Below are positions 45,544 to 56,935 of a stretch of 64,000 nt of DNA, piece by piece (positions within the stretch are counted from its first letter, which is position 1; every line of letters starts with the position of its first letter). The stretch spans positions 337,001 to 401,000 of the forward strand of contig JAJKFL010000011.1 of the NCBI GenBank assembly GCA_021186555.1. Direction: 5' to 3'. The notes below the pieces were generated by a model. It did not search any database and was not told where the DNA came from. It saw only the letters and a list, made by a program, of their open reading frames with translations. The stretch is from Reticulitermes speratus. Its lineage: Eukaryota > Arthropoda > Insecta > Blattodea > Rhinotermitidae. Made by a program: the position numbers and the translations under genes.

Positions 45544-46089
45544 ATGCAACTGCAGTACCTCCGACTCTGATATTTACAAAATCTGCTGATGGCGTAACGG
45601 GGCCGAAAAATATTGGAGATGAAAAGAAGAATAAATTGAAGCCTGATTGTGATTAAAAACTTTTGTATTCTTCTTCTGTTTCTATTAATATGTGTATGCT
45701 AACTTCAATGTTTCAAAGAAAATTATTTAGGTGCATTTTAGCAACCATAACAGAATGTCCAAAGAAACGTCTTTTGTCGTGTTTGTAAAGTTGCAATTAA
45801 TAAAAATTATTTCAGAATATAAAATAGTCTGTACACTTAGCAACACAAGCAGAACGGATGAACGGACGCGAAGTGTCACACTTTGTCGTCCCCGGCACTC
45901 TTAGGCCCATGCGGTGGTACGACTGTCCCTCGGTTGACGTAACGATTATTTACGTCCATCAGTTTCACAATTTCAACTGCTGAACTTACGCCTACGTAGG
46001 GCGTAAATTGTTTCAAGTTACTAACGACGGACGTGTCTCAGAGGATTCATTTTAAGCATGTGACATGTCAGAATAGCAAGTATGCGATT
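45544..46089. other. Unassigned DNA
   Basis: No feature recognised. Confidence 0.5.
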
Positions 46090-46275
46090 GGCCGTGCCAT
46101 GGCTCAGGCGGTTAGTTGCCGGTCTCTCACCGCGGAGGTTCGAGTTCGATCCCGGGTCAGTCCATGTGGATTTGTGTTGGACAAAGTCACATTGGGACAG
46201 GTTTTTCCCGGAGTACTTCAGTTTTTCCCTGTCAATTTCATTCCACCGGTGCTCCACTACTTGGAAAAACGAAAA
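46090..46275 (+). mobile_element. SINE family II (second tRNA-like head)
   Basis: GCCATGGCTCAGGCGGTTAG (A box TGGCTCAGGCGG) and GGTTCGAGTTCGATCCCGGG (B box) about 35 bp apart, then a body with GTGTTGGACAAAGTCACATT, TTTTTCCCGGAGTACTTCAG and ATTCCACCGGTGCTCC, ending in an A-rich GAAAAAAAC. It may extend to the hexamer repeat at 46420. A scrap of the same head, GGCCATGGTTCAGGCG, lies near 60347. Confidence 0.82.
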
Positions 46276-46419
46276 AAACACAAATCATATTCATCGCAGG
46301 GTTTCACAATAAGCCTCAAGACTGCGGTGCGTCCGTAGCATCTGCTGCGGGGCCCTTCACCAAAAAACAAAGTATGCGGTCAGATACGAACCGAGGATAT
46401 TCAACAGGGGAGTGAACTG

Positions 46420-46465
46420 CACTGTTACTGTTACTGTTACTGTTACTGTTACTGTTACTGTTACT
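46420..46465. repeat. (ACTGTT)n hexamer repeat
   Basis: About seven ACTGTT units in a row. Confidence 0.95.
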
Positions 46466-46591
46466 CGCACTTCGAATTCTCAGAAATGTAGAATTTCGAA
46501 AACACTTCCTGTCAAGTTGTCAAGCTGCCTTTTTAAATAAATGTAATATTTTACTTATTTTTATCTCAATACCGAGATTGAAGTGTCGGAA

Positions 46592-46893
46592 AAACACACA
46601 CACAAAACACAACACACACACACAAACACAACACACACACAAACACAACACACACACAAACACAACACACACACAAAACACAACACAACAAACACAACAA
46701 ACACAACACACACACAAACACAACACACACACAAACACAACACACACACAAACACAACACACACACAAACACAACACACACACAAACACAACACACACAC
46801 AAACACAACACACACAAAACACAACACACACAAACACAAACACAAACACACACAAACACAACACACACAAAACAACACAACAAACAACACACA
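46592..46893. repeat. A/C-only minisatellite
   Basis: About 300 bases made only of A and C on the plus strand, built on a 17-bp ACACACACAAACACAAC unit with local length variation. All six frames are low complexity. Confidence 0.95.
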
Positions 46894-47502
46894 CAGTTAA
46901 CACTAATGACACGCTTATTTCAAGATACGATCCCTGTATGTGTACGAAGTCTGAAAAGAACCAGGTTGATTAAAACTAAGTCACGTTTGACGGGAGACGG
47001 GCTAAATACCTACCTACCTAGCTAACTAACTAACTAACTAGCTAACTAACTAAGTAACTAACTAACTAAGTAAATAAATATGGCTCATGAAGCAGAGTCC
47101 TTCTTGAGAAGCTATGATTTCCTCATGACCTCCAACAATTCCAGAATTTTCTGGAACCGGAAGGTTACAGTTCTTAATGTCTGTTACTCTGTTTTATCAG
47201 TTCTCATTTCATACACTGAAGCTGTTTCAACAGTACAGAGCCTACAGAAAGATGGTAAGATGGACTTAAACGATGAACAGACTAAGATTCGGTAAGAGAC
47301 ACCCTTTATTTGACGGTTTTGAAGTTGGTGGCGGCAGATTCCTCATAAAGTTTGGCACCTATCTACCAAACTACACGGTGTCACATCTCATAAACCCCAC
47401 ACCTTAACGCTCCACGCCTTCAAAACTTACGTCACGCAAGGTATGTTGTTTTTGCGCCCTGTAGGCTGCAGCACTGCATTATCCCTGGCTTCACAGCTCA
47501 CA
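46894..47502. other. Microsatellite, fold-back piece and unassigned DNA
   Basis: (CTAA)n with interruptions lies at 47018-47074. ACTACACGGTGTCACATCTC at about 47372 is one end of the fold-back family. The frame at 47080-47295 has no recognised motif. Confidence 0.6.
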
Positions 47503-49015
47503 GAGAGCTGTTCACAGTCCGTATCGCGTACTTAACAATGTTACAGAACAGCCATCAACAGAGCTGTTCACAGTCCGTATCGCGTACTTAACAATGTTAA
47601 AGAACAGCCATCAACAGAGCTGTTCACAGTCCGTATCGCGTACTTAACAATGTTACAGAACAGCCATCAACAGAGCTGTTCACAGTCCGTATCGCGTACT
47701 TAACAATGTTACAGAACAGCCATCAACAGAGCTGTTCACAGTCCGTATCGCGTACTTAACAATGTTACAGAACAGCCATCAACAGAGCTGTTCACAGTCC
47801 GTATCGCGTACTTAACAATGTTAAAGAACAGCCATCAACAGAGCTGTTCACAGTCCGTATCGCGTACTTAACAATGTTACAGAACAGCCATCAACAGAGC
47901 TGTTCACAGTCCGTATCGCGTACTTAACAATGTTAAAGAACAGCCATCAACAGAGCTGTTCACAGTCCGTATCGCGTACTTAACAATGTTAAAGAACAGC
48001 CATCAACAGAGCTGTTCACAGTCCGTATCGCGTACTTAACAATGTTACAGTACAGCCATCAACAGAGCTGTTCACAGTCCGTATCGCGTACTTAACAATG
48101 TTAAAGAACAGCCATCAACAGAGCTGTTCACAGTCCGTATCGCGTACTTAACAATGTTAAAGAACAGCCATCAACAGAGCTGTTCACAGTCCGTATCGCG
48201 TACTTAACAATGTTAAAAACAGCCATCAACAGAGCTGTTCACAGTCCGTATCGCGTACTTAACAATGTTAAAGAACAGCCATCAACAGAGCTGTTCACAG
48301 TCCGTATCGCGTACTTAACAATGTTAAAGAACAGCCATCAACAGAGCTGTTCACAGTCCGTATCGCGTACTTAACAATGTTAAAGAACAGCCATCAACAG
48401 AGCTGTTCACAGTCCGTATCGCGTACTTAACAATGTTACAGAACAGCCATCAACAGAGCTGTTCACAGTCCGTATCGCGTACTTAACAATGTTAAAGAAC
48501 AGCCATCAACAGAGCTGTTCACAGTCCGTATCGCGTACTTAACAATGTTACAGTACAGCCATCAACAGAGCTGTTCACAGTCCGTATCGCGTACTTAACA
48601 ATGTTAAAGAACAGCCATCAACAGAGCTGTTCACAGTCCGTATCGCGTACTTAACAATGTTAAAGAACAGCCATCAACAGAGCTGTTCACAGTCCGTATC
48701 GCGTACTTAACAATGTTAAAGAACAGCCATCAACAGAGCTGTTCACAGTCCGTATCGCGTACTTAACAATGTTAAAGAACAGCCATCAACAGAGCTGTTC
48801 ACAGTCCGTATCGCGTACTTAACAATGTTAAAGAACAGCCATCAACAGAGCTGTTCACAGTCCGTATCGCGTACTTAACAATGTTAAAGAACAGCCATCA
48901 ACAGAGCTGTTCACAGTCCGTATCGCGTACTTAACAATGTTAAAGAACAGCCATCAACAGAGCTGTTCACAGTCCGTATCGCGTACTTAACAATGTTAAA
49001 GAACAGCCATCAACA
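47503..49015. repeat. 56-bp minisatellite, 27 copies
   Basis: Unit contains AGAGCTGTTCACAGTCCGTA, TCGCGTACTTAACAATGTTA. Variants GTTACAG/GTTAAAG and CAGTACAG recur as blocks; one copy near 48215 lacks a base. The stretch CAGTCCGTATCGCG resembles the CAGTCCGTACCGCG start of element X (minus orientation). Confidence 0.97.
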
Positions 49016-49204
49016 TCAGCTCAATGACTCAATATAAACTAACGACACGTTGCTTCAAGTAATCGATGAACTGAAACATTCTATAACGGCTGTCGTTAAA
49101 GTTCATTTACTATTTGCTTTACACACAATTTTAACCTCTAATGTGCACTATAATAAATCTGGAAAATGCAAACTTAGTTGTTATTACGGAAAGCCTGGCG
49201 TCGG
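49016..49204. other. Unassigned DNA
   Basis: Nothing recognised. Confidence 0.5.
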
Positions 49205-49365
49205 TTTTATTATGGTGGTTTGGGCCGTGACGCCGTGCAGTTTGATAGGCACGTGCCAACGTTTCGGAGAAACGTGCTGCATCCATCTTCAGGGTAGGTT
49301 ATGCACTACATCCTCAAGTACAAAAAACTACAGACACGGTGTCACTTCCCACACGATAGACACTG
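49205..49365. repeat. Fold-back family copy
   Basis: Ends GTGACGCCGTGCAGTTTG and AACTACAGACACGGTGTCAC are inverted relative to each other; CAACGTTTCGGAGAAACGTG and TCCATCTTCAGGG lie inside. Confidence 0.7.
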
Positions 49366-49744
49366 CACTCTCATGAAACCTCAAATGCACATACTCGTAC
49401 TAATCCTCTGTGGGGAGACTACTGTGTCTAATGCCCGCGGGTTCGAATCCTTCTAAGTAAAGAAAGATAAGCTCTTGTGGTTCCTGTTATTCTTACTGAC
49501 TTGCACGGTTCAAAGCACGGTCCCAAGCTTACACCCTGAAGATAGAGACAGAAGGTTCCCCCGAAATATCGTTACCTATCTACCAAAGCACATGCCATCA
49601 CATTCTAGGAACATATCTGCATTTTTTAAACACACGTGACTCAGAAAGGGCCTGATAATATTTACAACTTTTCAGTAGCCTTATGTCATATTACAACTTG
49701 ATTAAGACTTTGAAGACTGGATTTAAACTTTTTTTAATTCAGAC
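49366..49744. other. Unassigned DNA with weak repeat pieces
   Basis: GCGGGTTCGAATCCTTC near 49437 resembles a Pol III B box without an A box. ACCCTGAAGATAGAGACAGA with CACATGCCATCACATTCTAG (49535-49605) is a decayed fold-back half. Confidence 0.4.
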
Positions 49745-49895
49745 ATTCAGTTCGTACCGCGCAGTAAGCACACTCCGTCTGGATTATACAAAACAGTCCT
49801 AATTCTGTGCAGCGAAAATTTCTCCCCTTGTTGTGGGAATCATACGGAATATATAAAGGAACTTTGTGGGCAGAACATAGATTTTTTTAATCTTA
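49745..49895 (-). repeat. Element X, diverged single copy
   Basis: CAGTTCGTACCGCGCAGTAA, CACACTCCGTCTGGATTATA, CTTTGTGGGCAGAACATAG. It has the order and orientation of 43164-43925 but with one copy of the 114-bp part. Its outer segment leads straight into the 42-bp array. Confidence 0.8.
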
Positions 49896-50441
49896 AACAT
49901 GACGGTACATACAGAAACTACTGAGCCTTAAAGGGTTAACATGACGGTACATAGAGAAACTACTGAGCCTTAAAAGGTTAACATGGTGGTACATACAGAA
50001 ACTACTGAGCCTTAAAGGGTTAACATGGTGGTACATACAGAAACTACTGAGCCTTAAAGGGTTAACATGGTGGTACATACAGAAACTACTGAGCCTTAAA
50101 GGGTTAACATGGTGGTACATACAGAAACTACTGAGCCTTAAAGGGTTAACATGGTGGTACATACAGAAACTACTGAGCCTTAAAGGGTTAACATGACGGT
50201 ACATAGAGAAACTACTGAGCCTTAAAAGGTTAACATGGTGGTACATACAGAAACTACTGAGCCTTAAAGGGTTAACATGGTGGTACATACAGAAACTACT
50301 GAGCCTTAAAGGGTTAACATGGTGGTACATACAGAAACTACTGAGCCTTAAAGGGTTAACATGGTGGTACATACAGAAACTACTGAGCCTTAAAGGGTTA
50401 ACATGGTGGTACATACAGAAACTACTGAGCCTTAAAGGGTT
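49896..50441. repeat. 42-bp minisatellite from element X outer end, 13 copies
   Basis: Unit AACATGGTGGTACATACAGA, AACTACTGAGCCTTAAAGGG, TT. It corresponds to AACGTGGTGGTACATATAGT, AACCACTGGGCTTTAGAGGG, TT at 43883-43924, a single-copy piece of element X. Two variants (ACATGACGG with CATAGAG, and AAAAGG) recur together at two places 5-6 units apart. Confidence 0.95.
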
Positions 50442-50585
50442 AACATGGTGGCTTCTGTTTTCTGGCTACATAAAACGTATAAATAAAGTTCAAGAAATAA
50501 ATCTGCATTAATCTGGCATTTTGTACGAGAACATGTTCGTAACAAATGGAACATTTTCAAAATCATGACTCGGGATCCAGTTCGT

Positions 50586-51060
50586 GATTTTTCATCGTTA
50601 GATGCTCTATGTAATGAGACGCTTTGTAAGATACCGCCTCACCCTACATTCCTATTTTTCATCGTTAGATGCTCTATGTAATGAGACGCTTTGTAAGATA
50701 CCGCCTCACCCTACATTCCTATTTTTCATCGTTAGATGCTCTATGTAATGAGACGCTTTGTAAGATACCGCCTCACCCTACATTCCTATTTTTCATCGTT
50801 AGATGCTCTATGTAAATTAGACGCTTTGTAAGATATCGCCACACCCTACATTCCTATTTTTCATCGTTAGATGCTCTATGTAATGAGACGCTTTGTAAGA
50901 TACCGCCTCACCCTACATTCCTATTTTTCATCGTTAGATGCTCTATGTAATGAGACGCTTTGTAAGATACCGCCTCACCCTACATTCCTATTTTTCATCG
51001 TTAGATGCTCTATGTAATGAGACGCTTTGTAAGATACCGCCTCACCCTACATTCCTATTT
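50586..51060. repeat. 67-bp minisatellite, 7 copies
   Basis: Unit contains TTCATCGTTAGATGCTCTAT, GAGACGCTTTGTAAGATACC and GCCTCACCCTACATTCC. The fourth copy has AATTAG for ATGAG and ATATCGCCAC. The first copy starts slightly inside. Confidence 0.95.
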
Positions 51061-51335
51061 TCAACGTGGAATTTCAAGTGGACAATCGATAGGACAGAGC
51101 AAAGAACATTAAATAACTTAAGAGAGTGTTAAAAGAGCTGAAAATAATGACACTGAGTTACTATTGTCCTTTATATCACGATGACTGTTTAAATAACTGG
51201 AGATAAACAATCAAGCATAAACACGGCTACACTGACTTGTGGACAGTTTGTAAGTGGATATGGTGACTGGTAAAATACTGTACAAATAATGAAAGAAAAA
51301 TAGCGGAAAATTTTGTCTTTTGGCATGTGAAACCA
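51061..51335. other. Unassigned DNA
   Basis: Nothing recognised. Confidence 0.5.
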
Positions 51336-51500
51336 TATGGGTGTGGTCTGATACAGAGGTACCAGCATTTCGGAGGAGCTTAGTGCTTCCATCTTCAGTG
51401 TAGAACTGTTACCCTGAAGATGGATTACGCAGTTCTTCCGGAACAATGACAAGTATAGTTCAAAGCACACGGCGTCACATCTCAGAAACATTATATTCAC
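51336..51500. repeat. Fold-back family copy
   Basis: GTACCAGCATTTCGGAGGAG, TTCCATCTTCAGTG, then inverted CCCTGAAGATGGATTA, GCAGTTCTTCCGGAACAATG and ending CACGGCGTCACATCTCAG. Internal halves are roughly inverted, so the copy can fold on itself. Confidence 0.7.
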
Positions 51501-51689
51501 AGTGATCGTAGTAAGAATTTGATGTCTCATAAAGGGATTTTAGTATTGAAAGACGTTATAGGAGAAAAACAGTTTGGACGTTTCGTGAAGTTGGATTCCG
51601 TCAGAGAAGAAACAAATTTTAGGAGCTGTAGACGAAGATAAATGCCTTACAAATATTTGAAATCATCCAAACAATGAAAGTGAATGGTG

Positions 51690-51895
51690 GTATAATACGT
51701 GTCAAGGACTTGACTCTTCTGGGACGTGACGCTGTGTTCCAGACGTCCTGGAGAATTATAGTGCCTTCATCTTCAAGGGTCAAGCTGTGCAAAAATACAA
51801 TTCCTCTTTGATTGCTTTACTTTGAAGATGAAGGCGGCACAACCCTTCGAAACACCAGGAACTGCTCACCCAATAACATCACAGAAGCCTCCGTA
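51690..51895. repeat. Fold-back family copy
   Basis: ACTCTTCTGGGACGTGACGC, GCCTTCATCTTCAAGGGTCA, then inverted TTTGAAGATGAAGGCGGCAC, CTTCGAAACACC and AACATCACAGAAGCC. Inverted halves about 60 bp apart. Confidence 0.7.
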
Positions 51896-52865
51896 CGATA
51901 CATTTTCGTAAACAATTTCGAAAACATAAAAAATTAAATAAATCAAGCAGTTAGCATAATGAAAAATTTCGTAATAAACTGATTTAACATTTAAATTATA
52001 CATCACGAAAACAAAATTATTTCGTACATATAGAGGAAAGGAAATACCAAAAATGAAAAAAGTCGTACTTATTTTTATGGCGGTACGAAGGAGTTCACGT
52101 ACAGGTGGGACAGTGCTCGTTGTGTTACCTTAACTGAGCACTTTTAGTGCACGTGGGATACAAGAGCACTGCTGTGCGCAGACAAGAGCTATGAGAGAGT
52201 GTAAATGTGTTGGGATAATAAAGCTTTGTACCTTCGTGCAAAAAGTAGTTTAAAAACGAAGGAACTTAACATATAACCTTTAGAAAATGCCACGAAATGG
52301 AATGTGATTTAAAAATAGAAAGATTATAGGGTTTTGTACATCGCAGCTACACTTCACATAATGCCCACCTTTACACGAAGAGAGTATTGTGCTGTCATCG
52401 GGACAGGCTGTGTGCAGTTGGTTTAGCAGAAGAACAAATTACGGGAATTCAACAATATAAACATATTTATCTTGTTTTTTTTTTAGGTTTAGGTTTAACG
52501 ACGCCTACAGCAAATGCTCAGAATCATAACCCACGCAAAGAAAAATAATTTTGTGCGAAACGCGTGATAAGAGGAAGGCAGTTGGAATGTGTGTGAAATA
52601 AATGAACGTAATGTAAGATGTGTTAGCGGCAGGGAAGAAATTCTTCCCTATGGAATGCCTTTGTCTCCTGTTTACTGCATCGTGCGCTGCGCCCCTTGAC
52701 CACTCCAAGTGGCAACATAATTCACTGCGGCCACTTTGAAGCGGACGAGGTCGACATGAAGGTGTCCAACGACATAAATTTTGATTCACAATAATTGATT
52801 ATTTATTAACGTTAATAATTGAATTTAATAAAAATATGAAAGCTAACGTTAAAGTAGCTAAAATG
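51896..52865. other. Unassigned DNA
   Basis: No gene recognised; the frame at 52505-52789 (-) has no motif. Confidence 0.45.
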
Positions 52866-53560
52866 TTTCGATAGCTCAGCTGGTATAGTGACTAGGTCAC
52901 GGGTTGGACGACCGAGGACTCGTTGTTCAATTCTCGACAAGGGAAAGGGATTTTTCTCCTCTCCGAAGTGTCCACAAAGACTGTGGGGACCACAAAGGCT
53001 GTGGGGACCACAAAGACTGTGGGGACCACAAAGACTGTGGGGACCACAAAGACTGTGGGGACCACAAAGACTGTGGGGACCACAAAGGCTGTGGGGACCA
53101 CAAAGACTGTGGGCACCACAAAGACTGTGTGGACCACAAAGACTGTGGGGACCACAAAGACTGTGGGGACCACAAAGACTGTGGGCACCACAAAGACTGT
53201 GGGGACCACAAAGACTGTGGGGACCACAAAGACTGTGGGCACCACAAAGACTGTGGGCACCACAAAGACTGTGGGGACCACAAAGACTGTGGGCACCACA
53301 AAGACTGTGGGGACCACAAAGACTGTGGGGACCACAAAGACTGTGGGCACCACAAAGACTGTGGGGACCACAAAGACTGTGGGGACCACAAAGACTGTGT
53401 GGACCACAAAGACTGTGTGGACCACAAAGCCTCATGTTTAGTTGGTGCTGTGGGCTCTGTCCACCGGGGGGTGAAGCTTGCCGAGGTGAAAAATGAGTGG
53501 ACCTGTAACTCCATTCCCCCATACGTCTTCATGGTGTGCACACTTTTTATTGTAGCTTTT
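52866..53560 (+). mobile_element. SINE family III interrupted by an 18-bp array
   Basis: Head: CGATAGCTCAGCTGGTATAG (A box) and TTGTTCAATTCTCGACAAGG (degenerate B box). Body start: TTTTTCTCCTCTCCGAAGTG. After the array the body resumes with GTGGGCTCTGTCCACCGGGG, GTGAAGCTTGCCGAGGTGAA and the 3' end TACGTCTTCATGGTGTGCAC. It is the most complete family III copy in the window apart from the insertion. Confidence 0.8.
52966..53431. repeat. 18-bp minisatellite inside a SINE, about 26 copies
   Basis: Unit CCACAAAGACTGTGGGGA with variants ending GGGC or GTGT and AAAGGCTG. The unit parallels the unamplified family III body TCCAGGAGGC-T-TGGGG, so it probably arose by duplication of SINE body sequence. 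No stop occurs in five of six frames, giving several spurious repeat-peptide frames. Confidence 0.96.
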
Positions 53561-53648
53561 ATAAAATGTTTGTACCCCTACATATGTTTCAAACCTTAGT
53601 TCGTCGTCAGGGGGTTCTTTTGTCTTTAAAAGCTACTACACTTCAATT

Positions 53649-53702
53649 ACATAAGTTTGAAGATCAAACAGCACTTGTGCTGTTTGATCTTCAAACTTAT
53701 GT
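53649..53702. repeat. Perfect palindrome, 26-bp arms
   Basis: ACATAAGTTTGAAGATCAAA continuing to CAGCAC, a 2-base TT spacer, then the exact reverse complement to 53702. All 26 positions pair. It is not similar to other repeats here. Confidence 0.97.
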
Positions 53703-53888
53703 TTGATATAATCTGCTTAGTAAAGATGCACCGTGGTAATAACGTGAACTTTAAACTTTGTTACGTCCACTTCTGAAGCATTTTCTTTTATTTTTAATAA
53801 TTTATTACTCGTTTCTGAATTAAAATGGACCGCGGTGAAACTAACGATTAAAGTTAAGCAACCAATCCTGGGATATCGTGGGTGTTAA

Positions 53889-55388
53889 ACATGGCTGTAC
53901 TAAGATATAAATAGTGTTGGACATGGCTGTACTAAGATATAAATAGTGTTGGACATGGCTGTACTAAGATATAAATAGTGTTGGACATGGCTGTACTAAG
54001 ATATAAATAGTGTTGGACATGGCTGTACTAAGATATAAATAGTGTTGGACATGGCTGTACTAAGATATAAATAGTGTTGGACATGGCTGTACTAAGATAT
54101 AAATAATGTTGGACATGGCTGTACTAAGATATAAATAATGTTGGACATGGCTGTACTAAGATATAAATAGTGTTGGACATGGCTGTACTAAGATATAAAT
54201 AGTGTTGGACATGGCTGTACTAAGATATAAATAGTGTTGGACATGGCTGTACTAAGATATAAATAGTGTTGGACATGGCTGTACTAAGATATAAATAGTG
54301 TTGGACATGGCTGTACTAAGATATAAATAGTGTTGGACATGGCTGTATTTAGATATAAATAGTGTTGGACATGGCTGTACTAAGATATAAATAGTGTTGG
54401 ACATGGCTGTACTAAGATATAAATAGTGTTGGACATGGCTGTACTAAGATATAAATATTGTTGGACATGGCTGTACTAAGATATAAATAGTGTTGGACAT
54501 GGCTGTACTAAGATATAAATAGTGTTGGACATGGCTGTACTAAGATATAAATAATGTTGGACATGGCTGTACTAAGATATAAATAATGTTGGACATGGCT
54601 GTACTAAGATATAAATAGTGTTGGACATGGCTGTACTAAGATATAAATAGTGTTGGACATGGCTGTACTAAGATATAAATAGTGTTGGACATGGCTGTAC
54701 TAAGATATAAATAGTGTTGGACATGGCTGTACTAAGATATAAATAGTGTTGGACATGGCTGTACTAAGATATAAATAGTGTTGGACATGGCTGTACTAAG
54801 ATATAAATAGTGTTGGACATGGCTGTACTAAGATATAAATAGTGTTGGACATGGCTGTACTAAGATATAAATAGTGTTGGACATGGCTGTACTAAGATAT
54901 AAATAGTGTTGGACATGGCTGTACTAAGATATAAATAGTGTTGGACATGGCTGTACTAAGATATAAATAGTGTTGGACATGGCTGTACTAAGATATAAAT
55001 AATGTTGGACATGGCTGTATTAAGATATAAATAGTGTTGGACATGGCTGTACTAAGATATAAATAGTGTTGGACATGGCTGTACTAAGATATAAATAGTG
55101 TTGGACATGGCTGTACTAAGATATAAATAGTGTTGGACATGGCTGTACTAAGATATAAATAATGTTGGACATGGCTGTACTAAGATATAAATAGTGTTGG
55201 ACATGGCTGTACTAAGATATAAATAGTGTTGGACATGGCTGTACTAAGATATAAATAGTGTTGGACATGGCTGTACTAAGATATAAATAGTGTTGGACAT
55301 GGCTGTACTAAGATATAAATAGTGTTGGACATGGCTGTACTAAGATATAAATAATGTTGGACATGGCTGTACTAAGATACAAATATTG
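53889..55388. repeat. 32-bp minisatellite, 47 copies
   Basis: Unit ACATGGCTGTACTAAGATAT plus AAATAGTGTTGG at exact 32-bp spacing from 53889 to 55388. Scattered variants are AATAATG, AATATTG and TATTTAG. Every unit contains TATAAATA. Confidence 0.97.
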
Positions 55389-56076
55389 AACACCAAATGC
55401 ACTACTTCAGTAATGCACAAAACAGCAGAAAGCCACACCGTAGTGTTGAAAACTTTTTTTAAAATAAAAATATCAATAAATAAGTTGCTCAAATGGTAAT
55501 AGACATGAAAGCACTATATTTTATCCCCCTAAGGCGTGCGTTCCCTCACGATATTGCTACTGACCTATCCTTCCGGAAACTGAAGCACTTCCCCATGATA
55601 GTGGAGGGAGCAGCGCCAAATTACATTCCGCCAGTTACTACAGCAATACACTGGGGTAACTGGAGCCTAATGGGTACTTCCTGCCTGCATACAGCGTTGT
55701 GGGAGCGTAGAGCGACTTAGTGTAGTGCAGCTGTTAACTGAGTGGTAGATGGACCATACTGAGTGGGTCACTTGGTCAAAAAGTATGGGGCATCCTCACG
55801 CTACCGACGCACGAAACGACCTCCGGATATACAGGAGACATGGGTTAAACGAGGAAATTCTAAATGCTGATATGGGACAGTCCTCCTCCGGAGGTGGGGG
55901 TGGGCGTTGGTAATGTGTGGCACGATTAACCACTCCTGACTCCCATGACGCCCGTGTTGCAAAACATATGCGCGCACTCTTTGAAAAATTTATACAAAAA
56001 TATTGTACCAGAAATCCCGTAAAACATAAAATAGACTACTGCAAACCAACCAAAGTAGCAACACTGCAAATAGTGT
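55389..56076. other. Unassigned DNA
   Basis: The 75-codon frame at 55493-55720 has no recognised motif. GC-rich TCCTCCGGAGGTGGGGGTGG lies near 55883. Confidence 0.45.
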
Positions 56077-56371
56077 AATCCTTCACGTGGCACGCAGGCC
56101 TTACCATGTAATCCTTCACGTGGCACGTAGGCCTTACCATGTAATCCTTCACGTGGCACGCAGGCCTTACCATGTAATCCTTCACGTGGCACGCAGGCCT
56201 TACCATGTAATCCTTCACGTGGCACGCAGGCCTTACCATGTAATCCTTCACGTGGCACGCAGGCCTTACCATGTAATCCTTCACGTGGCACGCAGGCCTT
56301 ACCATGTAATCCTTCACGTGGCACGCAGGCCTTACCATGTAATCCTTCACGTGGCACGCAGGCCTTACCAA
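56077..56371. repeat. 33-bp minisatellite, 9 copies
   Basis: AATCCTTCACGTGGCACGCA plus GGCCTTACCATGT, one variant (CACGTAGG, copy two). Confidence 0.97.
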
Positions 56372-56734
56372 GGCGGTCTTCGCTTTCAAAATATCATAAG
56401 CGTTGACGGTACACGCGTAAATTTTATTTGCTTCACACCCATAAAAGAAGTACAGCCTTATCCTTAGCCACCTTTACAAAAATCACTAAAGCTTAACATA
56501 ATAATGCACAGATCTGTTACATCGAAATTCATCCAAGTCGGATAAAAATATAAACAAATCCAGTAATTTCTTTTACGCCCCGTAAGTAAAGTATGACTGT
56601 CACTGATATGATTTTCACGAAACTCATGCTGCTTGACAACTTTTGTAAAGAACTTTTTGTAAAAAATGTAAAAAATCCACCTGCATATATTAACCCTAAG
56701 GGCTAACATTAACCTAAATTATTTATAAAGTGTT
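56372..56734. other. Unassigned DNA
   Basis: Nothing recognised. Confidence 0.5.
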
Positions 56735-56935
56735 AGCTCGTACCGCGCAATAAAAGCACGCCGCCTCAGATCAAAAAACGAGCCAGTTAATGCTGTATAG
56801 GGAGATCATCGCTGTTTGTACCGAGATCCATACAAAACACATAAATACACAGTGTGGACAGACCGTAAATTTTTTTATGTTAAACCTGGTGGTATATATA
56901 GTAACCACTGGGCTTTACAACATTAAAGAAAATCA
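56735..56935 (-). repeat. Element X, single diverged copy
   Basis: CTCGTACCGCGCAATAAAAG, GAGCCAGTTAATGCTGTATA, CGCTGTTTGTACCGAGATCC, ACACAGTGTGGACAGACCGT, GTAACCACTGGGCTTTAC: full element order with one copy of the 114-bp portion. Confidence 0.85.

Noticed and set aside
46100..46165. Functional tRNA gene on the plus strand
   Set aside because: It is the head of SINE family II, followed by a body and A-rich tail.
46520..46973. Cys/Val-rich and Thr/His-rich proteins
   Set aside because: They are translations of the A/C-only repeat in several frames.
52812..53599. Five overlapping repeat-peptide frames on both strands
   Set aside because: All arise from the 18-bp array inside a SINE, whose unit has no stops in most frames.
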